From: Marinoscillum sp. MHG1-6
GTDB taxonomy: Bacteria; Bacteroidota; Bacteroidia; Cytophagales; Cyclobacteriaceae
NCBI RefSeq assembly: GCF_024714475.1
Contig: NZ_JAMZMI010000002.1
Span: forward strand, 186,001-250,000
Direction of reading: 5' to 3'
Length of the DNA stretch: 64,000 nt
Shown: positions 17,597 through 25,167 of the stretch, piece after piece
How the letters are laid out: each line of letters starts with the position of its first letter
Numbering within the stretch: position 1 is the first letter of the stretch
The notes under the pieces: model-generated
Database searches by the model: none
What the model was told of the DNA's origin: nothing
The model's input: the letters and a program-made list of their open reading frames with translations, nothing else
Program-made: the position numbers and the translations under genes

Positions 17597-18466
17597 ATGG
17601 CAGATCAGGATCGCTCACCTTTAGGACTAGTAGTATATAAGCTCAAAACACTTGACGGACTTAAGGAATTTTTGGAACACCGTTATTTTCAGTGGACCAT
17701 CCTTTCACTGATCATCATTAATGCCATTACCATTGGGATGGAGACATCTCCGGCCATTGTGAGTACATTAGGAGATTGGCTTAAGCACCTGGACAATTTC
17801 ATTCTTATCATTTTCACAATAGAAATTTCTCTTAAGGTCTTTGCTTATCGTCACCGATTCTTCCTGAATGCATGGAACGTATTTGATTTCCTGATCGTGG
17901 CAATTGCTTTGGTACCTGCGGCAGGACCCCTTCATATCTTGAGGACGCTTAGGATTCTTAGAACCGCACGCCTTATCAAGAATGTACCTAAGCTAAGGTT
18001 GATCATAGAGTCCCTGATCAAATCGATCCCCAGCATTGGATGGATTGCAGTTCTGTTGTTTATGATCTTTTACATCTTCGCAGTCATCGGGACCGACCTG
18101 TATATGGACAGGTTTCCGGAATACTTTGGAGATATGGGTAAAACCATGTTTACCCTGTTCCAGATCATGACTTTGGAAAGTTGGTCATCCGGTATTGCCA
18201 GACCGATGATGCAGGAGATACCTTATGTTTATATTTTCTTTATTCCGTTTATACTCCTGGCGACCTACACCACACTGAACGTATTCATCGCCATAGTTGT
18301 GAACACTATGAATGAGATCAACAGAGCAGAGATGAAGGATGAAGAAGAAAGGGTGAAAGATTTTATGCACCAGGAACATCAGGAAATGCTCCAATACCTC
18401 TCCTCAATCCATAAAAAGATCAACTCGATGGAAAAGCAGCTAAAAGAAGAAGACAAAAAGGTTTAG
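17597..18466 (+). CDS. NaChBac-like voltage-gated sodium channel
   Basis: A single-repeat six-helix ion channel that assembles as a tetramer in the inner membrane. Positions are from the ATG at 17597; a GTG five codons upstream is an alternative. S1-S3 lie at about 33-105. The voltage sensor S4 (about 113-134) has arginines or lysines every third residue (RTLRILRTARLIKNVPKLR). The pore filter is TLESWSS (192-198), nearly identical to NaChBac TLESWAS, so Na+ selectivity is expected. S6 is about 211-240. The C-terminal 50 residues are a charged heptad-like helix (about 242-289) that would be the tetramerising coiled coil. It ends 3 bp from the convergent MORN-repeat gene. Confidence 0.93.
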   Translation: MADQDRSPLGLVVYKLKTLDGLKEFLEHRYFQWTILSLIIINAITIGMETSPAIVSTLGDWLKHLDNFILIIFTIEISLKVFAYRHRFFLNAWNVFDFLIVAIALVPAAGPLHILRTLRILRTARLIKNVPKLRLIIESLIKSIPSIGWIAVLLFMIFYIFAVIGTDLYMDRFPEYFGDMGKTMFTLFQIMTLESWSSGIARPMMQEIPYVYIFFIPFILLATYTTLNVFIAIVVNTMNEINRAEMKDEEERVKDFMHQEHQEMLQYLSSIHKKINSMEKQLKEEDKKV

Positions 18467-18469
18467 CCT

Positions 18470-19057
18470 TTAATCAACCTCGGGTTCCTTATCAACCAAC
18501 TCTCCCTCTTCGTATTCATAAGCCAGGGATAAGTTACCTTCCTCGTCATACCACTTGGCTATTCCATGCATTTTACCTTCTTTAAAAGGCGCTTCCTGCA
18601 TGATTTTTCCCGAGGTATAATATTTCGTCACCACTCCCTCCAATTGACCATTTACATAGTTCTTCACCTCTGTCACCCGCTTACGGGTATAAACCTTGCT
18701 TTCACCATGCAATACACCATTGTGATAGTTTTGCTTAATGCTTACATACCCTTGGCTATCAAAGCTCATTGATACCCCTTGCTTTTTTCCTTTATGATAA
18801 GTAGTAATAGAAGTGGGCACTCCTGTGTGATCATACGCTACCCAGGCACCATGCTTAACCCCATCCAGCATTTCTCCTTCAAGCACAGTGATATCCCCTG
18901 CCTTCTTGATCACTTTCTCCAAACCACTACCGTCTTCGTAGGAAGTCAGCTCAACCCCCTCGGGAACATCACTATCAACCGGCACCTCAATATTTTGAGA
19001 TCCACCACATGACATCAAAAAAACAACTATTACACTTGAGTATAGGAATGCTCTCAT
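18470..19057 (-). CDS. MORN-variant (YwqK-like) repeat lipoprotein
   Basis: A lipoprotein of 195 residues from the ATG at 19057, chosen because MRAFLYSSVIVVFLMSCGG is a good lipoprotein signal; an ATG at 19081 adds eight polar residues in front. From about residue 50 it consists of five or so repeats of about 22 residues with a G..HG.W..Y pattern (LDGVKHGAWVAYDHTG, NGVLHGESKVY, EGKMHGIAKWYDEEG). These are the MORN_2 repeats of the so-called YwqK antitoxin family. The antitoxin label is weak for an exported lipoprotein with no toxin next to it. Role unknown, possibly surface binding. Confidence 0.82.
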   Translation of the reverse strand: MRAFLYSSVIVVFLMSCGGSQNIEVPVDSDVPEGVELTSYEDGSGLEKVIKKAGDITVLEGEMLDGVKHGAWVAYDHTGVPTSITTYHKGKKQGVSMSFDSQGYVSIKQNYHNGVLHGESKVYTRKRVTEVKNYVNGQLEGVVTKYYTSGKIMQEAPFKEGKMHGIAKWYDEEGNLSLAYEYEEGELVDKEPEVD

Positions 19058-19103
19058 CTCAGATATTTTGTTTTGTACCATTCTGGTTTAAAACTATGAA
19101 GAC

Positions 19104-19150
19104 AAAAAAAAATCACAAAGCCCGTCGGTATTAATGATGGCTTTGTGATT
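19104..19150 (-). terminator. Intrinsic terminator after argD
   Basis: A perfect 12-bp inverted repeat, AATCACAAAGCC (19111-19122) and GGCTTTGTGATT (19139-19150), with a 16-nt loop. On the minus strand it is followed by a run of T residues extending to 19104. It lies 24 bp downstream of the argD stop and ends the leftward proline/arginine gene group. Confidence 0.9.
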
Positions 19151-19174
19151 AAATCAATGAGTCAATTGACTCTT

Positions 19175-20314
19175 TTACGCTTGTATCAGCGAGAGTTCTT
19201 TTTGTAAAACCTCAAGGAATACATCTGCTTCTTCCTTTTTCAATGCCAAGCTCGGCAATAGACGAATAGTGTTTTTGCTGGAGGCTGAACCCGTAAAGAT
19301 CTTGTGGTCGAATAGCAATTTCTTTCTTAAAGGAGCCGCTTCTGTCTCAAGGTCAAAACCAATCATCAATCCACGTCCCCTTACCTCCTTGATGCCTTCC
19401 ATTCCTTGCAACTGGCTAAGAATATAGCTACCAACTTCTGCCGCATTATCCATCAGTTTTTCCTCCTCGATCACTTCCGCAACCGCCAAGGCAGCCGCAC
19501 AAGCCAGGTGATTCCCTCCAAATGTGGTTCCCAACATTCCAAACTTGGCTTCAAACTTTGGAGCAATCATAACTCCTCCGATAGGAAAACCATTGCCCAT
19601 GCCTTTTGCCAGGGTATAAAGGTCAGCGTCAACTTCGAAGTAATCATGGGAGAAGAACTTGCCGCTTCGGCCATAGCCACACTGGATAGAATCTGCAATA
19701 AAGACTGATCCATGCTGATCACAGAGCGATCGGATCTTTCTAATGAATAATGCATCCGGGATATTAATCCCTCCGATTCCCTGAATACCTTCAATGATCA
19801 CGGCTGCAACTTCATTTTGAGCGAATGCATCAACAAGTGCTGCTTCATCGTTCAGTGGCAGGATCAACGCATTATCCGTTTCATTGACTGGCGCAACAAT
19901 ATTCTTGTTATCCGTAATGGCCACCGCCAGAGAGGTTCTTCCATGAAACCCTTTGGAGAAAGAAATGACCTTGCGTTTGCCTGTATGGAAGGAGGCAAGC
20001 TTAAGCGCATTCTCGTTCGCCTCTGCTCCTGAATTGCACAAAAACAACGCATGATCCTCGCGACCGGAAAGCACACCTACCTTCTCCGCCAATTCCTCTT
20101 GTAATGGGTTTAAAATGGAGTTGGAATAAAACCCAAGTTTATTGACCTGCTCGGTGATTCTCTTCACATAATGAGGGTGGGTATGACCAATAGATATCAC
20201 CGCATGCCCGCCATAAAGGTCCAGGTATTTATTGCCTTCTTTATCAAACACAAAATTCCCCTGACCATGCGTGATCTCGATTGGGAATAGTGGATATACA
20301 TTAAATAAGTTCAT
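19175..20314 (-). CDS. argD: Class III aminotransferase, acetyl/succinylornithine type (ArgD-like)
   Basis: A 379-residue PLP enzyme that transfers the amino group between N-acylornithine and 2-oxoglutarate in arginine synthesis; ornithine itself is also possible. NSGAEANENALKLA (95-108) binds the cofactor phosphate, D208 in ADSIQCGYGRSG contacts the PLP ring nitrogen and K237 in TLAKGMGNGFPIGG is the Schiff-base lysine. The residue after D208 is serine where the family normally has glutamate. In many Bacteroidota argD, proA and proB belong to one arginine/proline cluster. Here proA and proB lie upstream, separated by a broken four-helix-bundle gene. The neighbouring pro genes leave open a glutamate-semialdehyde/ornithine role. 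Confidence 0.85.
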   Translation of the reverse strand: MNLFNVYPLFPIEITHGQGNFVFDKEGNKYLDLYGGHAVISIGHTHPHYVKRITEQVNKLGFYSNSILNPLQEELAEKVGVLSGREDHALFLCNSGAEANENALKLASFHTGKRKVISFSKGFHGRTSLAVAITDNKNIVAPVNETDNALILPLNDEAALVDAFAQNEVAAVIIEGIQGIGGINIPDALFIRKIRSLCDQHGSVFIADSIQCGYGRSGKFFSHDYFEVDADLYTLAKGMGNGFPIGGVMIAPKFEAKFGMLGTTFGGNHLACAAALAVAEVIEEEKLMDNAAEVGSYILSQLQGMEGIKEVRGRGLMIGFDLETEAAPLRKKLLFDHKIFTGSASSKNTIRLLPSLALKKEEADVFLEVLQKELSLIQA

Positions 20315-20324
20315 TTTTTACAAA

Positions 20325-20412
20325 AGATTAAAGGGGAAAGAGTAAAAAGGTGAAAGAGTAGAAAGGTTAAAGATGAAAGATGAAAGAATAAAAGGTCAAA
20401 GTTTAAAGTTCT
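20325..20412. repeat. Purine-rich left arm of an inverted pair flanking a four-helix-bundle pseudogene
   Basis: About 88 bp built from imperfect units such as AAAGGTGAAAG, AAAGGTTAAAG and AAAGGTCAAAG on the plus strand. The inner part, 20386-20408 (GAATAAAAGGTCAAAGTTTAA), is nearly the reverse complement of 20787-20804 on the other side of the pseudogene. The units are degenerate and too short for a CRISPR. Confidence 0.6.
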
Positions 20413-20423
20413 TAGGGTTCCAA

Positions 20424-20780
20424 TCATCTACTTCTTACATTTTTTATCAATCCTATTAGCATAGCTTTCACTTCTCCACAATCAGATTTTAAAATTTCAA
20501 TTTTTTCAAGACTAAGCATATTCAGATCTTGTATCAAAATCAGCAAATACTCCACTTCATGGGTAGAACCAAGGGCTATTTGGTAAAAGTTGGCCATATC
20601 GGCATTAGAAAACTTTCCAGCTCCTTCTGAAATATTCAATGGAATCGAAACCGCCGCCCTTTATAATTGAGATGAAATATTATACTTCTCCTCTATTGGT
20701 AAGTCGGCTGAAGCATCATATATACCTAACACCAACCGATGAGCCTTCTCCCAAACTTTGAGCTTCCTATAATCGACCAA
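20424..20780 (-). pseudogene. Four-helix-bundle (S23/IVS-type) protein gene with an in-frame stop
   Basis: The minus-strand frame from TTG at 20780 to TGA at 20424 is 119 codons, the normal family length (about 118). It reads DYRKLKVWEKAHRLVLGIYD, then EEKYNISSQL, a TAA stop at 20661-20663, then RAAVSIPLNISEGAGKFSN, and continues to the end without frameshift. The SQ(I/L)(R/K)RAAVSIPxNIAEG signature of the family is cut exactly at the R/K codon, so a single AAA-to-TAA change would explain it. The start is also not ATG; an in-frame stop lies three codons upstream of the TTG. The related proteins are found in 23S rRNA intervening sequences and as lone genes in Bacteroidota. Only the 71-codon 3' part remains as an ATG-started open frame. 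Confidence 0.85.
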
Positions 20781-20786
20781 ACCAGG

Positions 20787-20827
20787 TTAAACTTTTACCT
20801 ATTCACTTTAGCCTTTTTTAACTTCTC
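20787..20827. repeat. Pyrimidine-rich right arm of the inverted pair
   Basis: Reads as the complement-type counterpart of the arm at 20325-20412: TTAAACTTTTACCTATTC (20787-20804), then further C/T-rich units that run into the last codons of proA (stop at 20818-20820). With the left arm it brackets the four-helix-bundle pseudogene, so a transcript across the element could fold into a long imperfect stem. Confidence 0.55.
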
Positions 20828-22083
20828 ACCTGCCCATCGCCACGAACTACCCACTTGTAACTAGTTAGTTCGCGCAATGCCATTGGTCCACGTGCATGAA
20901 GCTTTTGTGTACTGATCCCAATCTCCGCTCCCAGGCCAAACTGAGCGCCGTCCGAAAATGCCGTTGAGGCATTAACGTATACACAGGCTGCATCTACATG
21001 TTTAAGGAAGTGCTCCGCTACCTCCTGCTCCTCCGTAACGATCACCTCGCTGTGCTTCGAACTGTAGTTCGAGATATGATCCAGTGCCTCTTCATAACTT
21101 TTTACCGTCTTAATAGACATCTTATAATCCAGCCATTCGACGCCAAAGTCTGCTTCTTTAGATTTGAAAAGTAGCCCTGGCTTATAGTTTCCTTCCAGCA
21201 CTTCGTACGCCAGTTTATCCGCGTATATCTCTACCTGGTGATCAGCGTCCATGCCTTTCACAATCTCCGGCAAATCGCCTAACCTGCTTTCGTGGATCAC
21301 CAAACAATCCAGCGCATTACATACGCTCACCCTTCGGCACTTAGCATTATAAACGATCCCTTTGGCCTTTTTCAAATTCGCTTTCTCATCCACATAGGCG
21401 TGAACGATCCCAGCGCCAGTTTCAATAACCGGAATTCTGGCATTCTGTCGCACATAATTGATCAACCCCTGGCTTCCACGAGGAATGGCACAATCAATGT
21501 ATTCATCCGCCTCCAGGATGTGCGCCAGCGCCTCTCTTTCTGAAGGTGCCAAAAACACCGTATCCTGTAAGTCGTATTCAGCAAGCACTTCTTTAATGAT
21601 ATCTACAATGGCAATATTGGAATCATGTGCATCGCGGCTACCTTTCAATACGCAAGCATTCCCGGATTTCAGACAAAGCGCAAATACGTCAAAAGTCACG
21701 TTTGGTCTGGATTCGTAAATGATACCCATCACGCCAATAGGAACAGATACACGCTGAAGACTCAGTCCGTTCTCCAGGGTTCTTTCCTCCAGTATCGTTC
21801 CGAGTGGGTTTGCTAGTTCTGCCACCCTTCGCATATCATCGGTGATACCCTTTAATCTTTCAGGGTTCAACAATAGACGATCATACTTAGGGTTGCCAGG
21901 CTCCATTCTTGACAGGTCCAGCGCATTGGCCTTCAAAATTTTATCCTGTTTGTCAATCGCCAAATCCGCTACCTTATTCAGAATTTCACCAATCTCTTTG
22001 TCAGTCAGTGAAATCAATTTTCGGCTCGCTTCTTTGGTAGTCTTTAGCCCCGCTGCAATGGCTGACTCTAGCAATGTCATCAT
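20818..22083 (-). CDS. proA: Glutamate-5-semialdehyde dehydrogenase (gamma-glutamyl phosphate reductase)
   Basis: Second step of proline synthesis: NADPH-dependent reduction of gamma-glutamyl phosphate. The 421-residue length is normal. Visible family motifs are [16 protein letters not shown] (115-130), [22 protein letters not shown] and the catalytic cysteine C255 in [10 protein letters not shown]. The ATG at 22083 overlaps the proB stop in an ATGA arrangement, indicating translational coupling. This supports the first of two successive ATGs as the start. The 3' end is unusual: the last codons merge into the right arm of the inverted repeat described at 20787-20827, so the original operon may have been altered there. 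Confidence 0.97.
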   Translation of the reverse strand: MMTLLESAIAAGLKTTKEASRKLISLTDKEIGEILNKVADLAIDKQDKILKANALDLSRMEPGNPKYDRLLLNPERLKGITDDMRRVAELANPLGTILEERTLENGLSLQRVSVPIGVMGIIYESRPNVTFDVFALCLKSGNACVLKGSRDAHDSNIAIVDIIKEVLAEYDLQDTVFLAPSEREALAHILEADEYIDCAIPRGSQGLINYVRQNARIPVIETGAGIVHAYVDEKANLKKAKGIVYNAKCRRVSVCNALDCLVIHESRLGDLPEIVKGMDADHQVEIYADKLAYEVLEGNYKPGLLFKSKEADFGVEWLDYKMSIKTVKSYEEALDHISNYSSKHSEVIVTEEQEVAEHFLKHVDAACVYVNASTAFSDGAQFGLGAEIGISTQKLHARGPMALRELTSYKWVVRGDGQVRS

Positions 22084-22871
22084 TTCTCGTTTACTGTTTC
22101 TCCTATCAAAAATCTGGTTCCTATTTGCTTGCCATTCACGATATCAATGACCACGTGGTCTCTTTTACCATTGGCAATAAATGTTTCTATTCCTTTGGCA
22201 GCTGCTTCACAGGCCACCTTAAGCTTTGATTCCATACCCCCACGACCCTGTCCGGACTTATTACTGGAAACAAACGTTTTGGCCGCCTGATCATTCAACC
22301 CAACTTCCTTCACCAACTCTGAACCATCCTCACCAGGCATACCGGTAAATAGTCCGTCTATATTACTCAGAATGATCAGCTTTTCCGCCTCCACCATTTG
22401 AGCGGTCAAACCTGCCAGTTCATCATTATCTGTAAACATCAACTCTACCAGAGATACCACGTCATTTTCATTGACAATGGGCACGATACCTTGCCCCAGC
22501 AAACCTTCAAAACAGTTGATCATGTTTTGATAATGATCTCCGGTAGCAAAGTCTTCTTTGGTAGCCAATACCTGTGAACAGACAATGTCATATTCATGGA
22601 AAAGCTCATAATAACGTTTCATGAGTGACGCCTGACCTACCGAAGAAAGTACTTGCCGACGGATGGCCTCATCCTGTATATCACAATCTCCTATGATGCT
22701 TCTTCCTGCACCAACCGCACCGGATGACACCAAAATCGGCGACCAGCCCATCTCTTTCAGGCGAGCCAACTGTACAACTACCTGTCTGAAAATAGGCTTG
22801 TCCAAAGTGCCATCATGTTTTGTCAGCACATTGGTTCCAACCTTGACTACAATCCGTTTTTCTTTTTTCAT
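22080..22871 (-). CDS. proB: Glutamate 5-kinase
   Basis: First step of proline synthesis: ATP-dependent phosphorylation of glutamate. The ATG at 22871 gives 263 residues starting [17 protein letters not shown]; ATGs at 22892 and 22901 add a short hydrophobic leader that is not conserved in the family. Motifs are [19 protein letters not shown] and IVNENDVVS with FTDNDELAG. The C-terminal PUA domain of the E. coli enzyme is absent, giving the short amino-acid-kinase-only form. Four-base overlap with proA. Confidence 0.95.
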   Translation of the reverse strand: MKKEKRIVVKVGTNVLTKHDGTLDKPIFRQVVVQLARLKEMGWSPILVSSGAVGAGRSIIGDCDIQDEAIRRQVLSSVGQASLMKRYYELFHEYDIVCSQVLATKEDFATGDHYQNMINCFEGLLGQGIVPIVNENDVVSLVELMFTDNDELAGLTAQMVEAEKLIILSNIDGLFTGMPGEDGSELVKEVGLNDQAAKTFVSSNKSGQGRGGMESKLKVACEAAAKGIETFIANGKRDHVVIDIVNGKQIGTRFLIGETVNEK

Positions 22872-23051
22872 AGGAAAGGCAAAATTAGCCATTAAACCCA
22901 ATCAGATTGAGTAGTGAACAAAATATTCTATTCGTGAATTCTTGTTGACAGCTACATTCCAGAGAAAACAGTGGTATTTCGGAATTTTATCCTGAAATAA
23001 GGGGTCAAGCAATCTTTCTGTAAGCAGAGTATAGAATTGATTAAATAAGAC

Positions 23052-23066
23052 CGTGTCGTAGACACG
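23052..23066. repeat. Short palindrome CGTGTC-GTA-GACACG
   Basis: A perfect 6-bp inverted repeat with a 3-nt loop in the 269-bp gap between proB and the ABC-F gene. No T-run follows on either strand, so it is not a classical terminator. The sequence type resembles short palindromes that recur between genes in some Bacteroidota; that statement is from memory and needs a genome search. Confidence 0.45.
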
Positions 23067-23081
23067 CGTTATCATTCCTCA

Positions 23082-23114
23082 TTTTAAGTGTCGCTATTCA
23101 TGAAACACTTAAAA
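23082..23114. repeat. 10-bp inverted repeat downstream of the ABC-F gene
   Basis: TTTTAAGTGT (23082-23091) and ACACTTAAAA (23105-23114) pair perfectly around a 13-nt loop, 26 bp past the ABC-F stop. In either direction the stem itself ends in A/T-rich sequence but no separate T-run follows, so termination is possible but not assured. Confidence 0.5.
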
Positions 23115-23140
23115 CAACAAGGAAACCAGGTGATTCTGAA

Positions 23141-25039
23141 TTACCCAATCTTTTCAACTAACTGCTCCCACTGGGAATTGGCTTTCTCCAGTTCTGCTTT
23201 TTTGCTCTGATACTTGTTATTGAGCTTTTGCATCTTTTGTGGATCATTGAAATTGTCAGGATCAGCTAACTTGGTCTCGTAGGAAGCAATCTCTTCTTCC
23301 AGCTTTTCGATTGATGCCTCTACCCTCTCCAACTCCTTTTTGTCCTCCTTATTGGGCTCCACCGTCTTGGGCTTGGTGTTTTCCTTTTTCTCCTTAGGTG
23401 CTGCTGTTTGAGTTTGGCCGGTAGATACCGCCAGTTTCTTCTCCTGTTCCCTTTGATACCACCACGACCACTCTTCGAAGGTACCCGGATATTCTTTGAT
23501 CTTGTGGTCTTCTATCCACCAGATCTTATTGGCAATTTTAGAAACGAAGTCCCTATCGTGAGATACTACCAAAAATGTTCCCTCATATTGCTGTAGGGCC
23601 TGCACCAATATGCTCACCGAAAGCATATCAAGGTGGTTAGTGGGCTCATCGAGTAACAGGAAGTTAGCCTCGGAAATCAATGTTTTAGCCAGTGCCACCC
23701 TGGATTTCTCACCTCCGGAAAGCACCTTGATTTTCTTAAAAACCTCCTCATCCGAAAACAAGAAGCATCCCAGTACACCACGAAGTTCCTGATCGGTTTT
23801 ACCAGACCCTGCCTGCTTTAGCTCCTCGAGAATCTCGTTCTGTACACCAAGCGATTCCAGCTGATGCTGTGCATAAAATGAATTGATCACGTTGTGGCCC
23901 GTTTCCACCTTCCCCTGGAAGGGTTCGTTTTCGGTAATGATCCGAAGCAGGGTGGATTTCCCCTTACCATTGGCTCCGACCAATGCGATCTTATCTCCAC
24001 GCTCAATATGCGCGTCACTGTTTTCCAATATTTTCAGATCGCCATAAGACTTGGATATATGCTGTAGCCTCTTGACGTGACGCCCTGACTTTACTCCAAA
24101 ATTGAATTTAAAATTGACCACCTGGGTATCATCGACCACCGCTTCGATGCGGTCCATCTTATCCAACATCTTTTGCCTGGACTGGGCCTGTTTAGCTTTC
24201 GTTGCCTTGGCCTTGAATCGCTCTACAAAACGCTCTGCCTGACGGATCTTTTGCTGCTGATTTTCATAGGCATTTTGCTGGATTTCATTTCGAAGCTCCT
24301 TTTCCTCCTCGTATTTGTCATAGTTGCCCGCATAGGAATGCAATTGCGCGCCCGTGACTTCCACAATCTTATTGACCGTATTATTGAGGAAGCGTCGATC
24401 GTGAGAAACGACAATAATGGCGCCTTCATAGGTCTGAAGATAGTTTTCTATCCATTGAATCGATGGTAGATCAAGGTGGTTGGTAGGCTCATCGAGCATG
24501 AGCAACGATGGCTTCTCAAGTAATAGCTTTGCCAGCATTACCCTCATTCTCCATCCCCCAGAAAATTCCCGTAAGGGTCTCTTCAAATCACTGGTGCTAA
24601 AACCAATACCTTCCAGGATAGCTTCCGCTTTAGCCTGAAGAGTATACCCATCATTGGCTTCAAAACGCTCCTGAAGTTTTGATAGGCGATCGACCAAACT
24701 GTCATCATAGTCGGTTTCCATTTTTTTCAGGATCTCATCGATTTGATGTTGGAGTTTCAGTGTCTCCCCAAACGCCTGCATGGCCACCTCAAGAATGGAA
24801 TCGTCCGTCTGATAAGAAAGCAGGTCCTGATTTAAGAAACCTATGGTTGTCTCCTTGCTCTTGTTAATTTCTCCCGAGGTCGGCGGAATATCGCCCACCA
24901 TCATCTTGAGAAGGGTAGATTTTCCGGTCCCGTTCAGCCCGATCAGACCAATCCTATCCTTAGGGGTAATGAATAGCGATGCTTCGTCATAAAGCGGTCT
25001 GTCCCCGATGAAATATGAAAGGTTGTTGATGCTGATCAT
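23141..25039 (-). CDS. ABC-F family ATPase (Uup/EttA type)
   Basis: A soluble 632-residue protein with two ABC ATPase domains and no membrane segment; ABC-F proteins act on the ribosome to relieve stalls or control translation. Domain 1 has Walker A GLNGTGKST (34-42), signature FSGGWRMR and LLMLDEPTNHLD. An interdomain helical linker follows (about 240-300, rich in Q/K/R). Domain 2 has GANGKGKST, LSGGEKSRVALAKT and LLLDEPTNHLD. The C-terminal 80 residues are a charged coiled coil (KKELERVEASIEKLEEEIAS), as in Uup, suggesting nucleic-acid binding. Both ATPase sites look intact. It is monocistronic with its own promoter. Confidence 0.95.
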   Translation of the reverse strand: MISINNLSYFIGDRPLYDEASLFITPKDRIGLIGLNGTGKSTLLKMMVGDIPPTSGEINKSKETTIGFLNQDLLSYQTDDSILEVAMQAFGETLKLQHQIDEILKKMETDYDDSLVDRLSKLQERFEANDGYTLQAKAEAILEGIGFSTSDLKRPLREFSGGWRMRVMLAKLLLEKPSLLMLDEPTNHLDLPSIQWIENYLQTYEGAIIVVSHDRRFLNNTVNKIVEVTGAQLHSYAGNYDKYEEEKELRNEIQQNAYENQQQKIRQAERFVERFKAKATKAKQAQSRQKMLDKMDRIEAVVDDTQVVNFKFNFGVKSGRHVKRLQHISKSYGDLKILENSDAHIERGDKIALVGANGKGKSTLLRIITENEPFQGKVETGHNVINSFYAQHQLESLGVQNEILEELKQAGSGKTDQELRGVLGCFLFSDEEVFKKIKVLSGGEKSRVALAKTLISEANFLLLDEPTNHLDMLSVSILVQALQQYEGTFLVVSHDRDFVSKIANKIWWIEDHKIKEYPGTFEEWSWWYQREQEKKLAVSTGQTQTAAPKEKKENTKPKTVEPNKEDKKELERVEASIEKLEEEIASYETKLADPDNFNDPQKMQKLNNKYQSKKAELEKANSQWEQLVEKIG

Positions 25040-25071
25040 TTCTTCACTAATTTACTTCTACCACAAAGGCG

Positions 25072-25104
25072 CAAAAGTAGTGCAGTACGGAACGATTTAT
25101 CAAA
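25072..25104 (-). promoter_or_regulatory. Promoter of the ABC-F gene
   Basis: On the minus strand TTTG (25101-25104), 21-bp spacer, TACTTTTG (25072-25079): both boxes match the Bacteroidota consensus exactly. It is 32 bp upstream of the ATG and back-to-back with the promoter of the next, rightward gene. Confidence 0.7.
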
Positions 25105-25116
25105 TAAGCCGGATCA

Positions 25117-25147
25117 TTTGCAACAATTTGTGTCCTCCTTAGTATTG
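25117..25147 (+). promoter_or_regulatory. Promoter of the sorbosone-dehydrogenase-like gene
   Basis: TTTG at 25117-25120, a 19-bp spacer, TAGTATTG at 25140-25147, one mismatch to TAnnTTTG. The ATG follows at 25168. Confidence 0.65.
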
Positions 25148-25167
25148 GAAGGTAAACCCGGATCGCT

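Noticed and set aside
18470-19057. Toxin-antitoxin annotation for the MORN-repeat protein
   Set aside because: It is an exported lipoprotein without an adjacent toxin gene; the YwqK antitoxin label is by repeat type only.
20325-20412. Possible CRISPR-like repeat array
   Set aside because: Units are only about 11 bp, degenerate, without unique spacers, and no cas gene is present.
22880-22887. TAATTTTG on the minus strand as proB promoter
   Set aside because: Only 8 bp from the chosen start codon and no -33 box at the right distance; probably chance.
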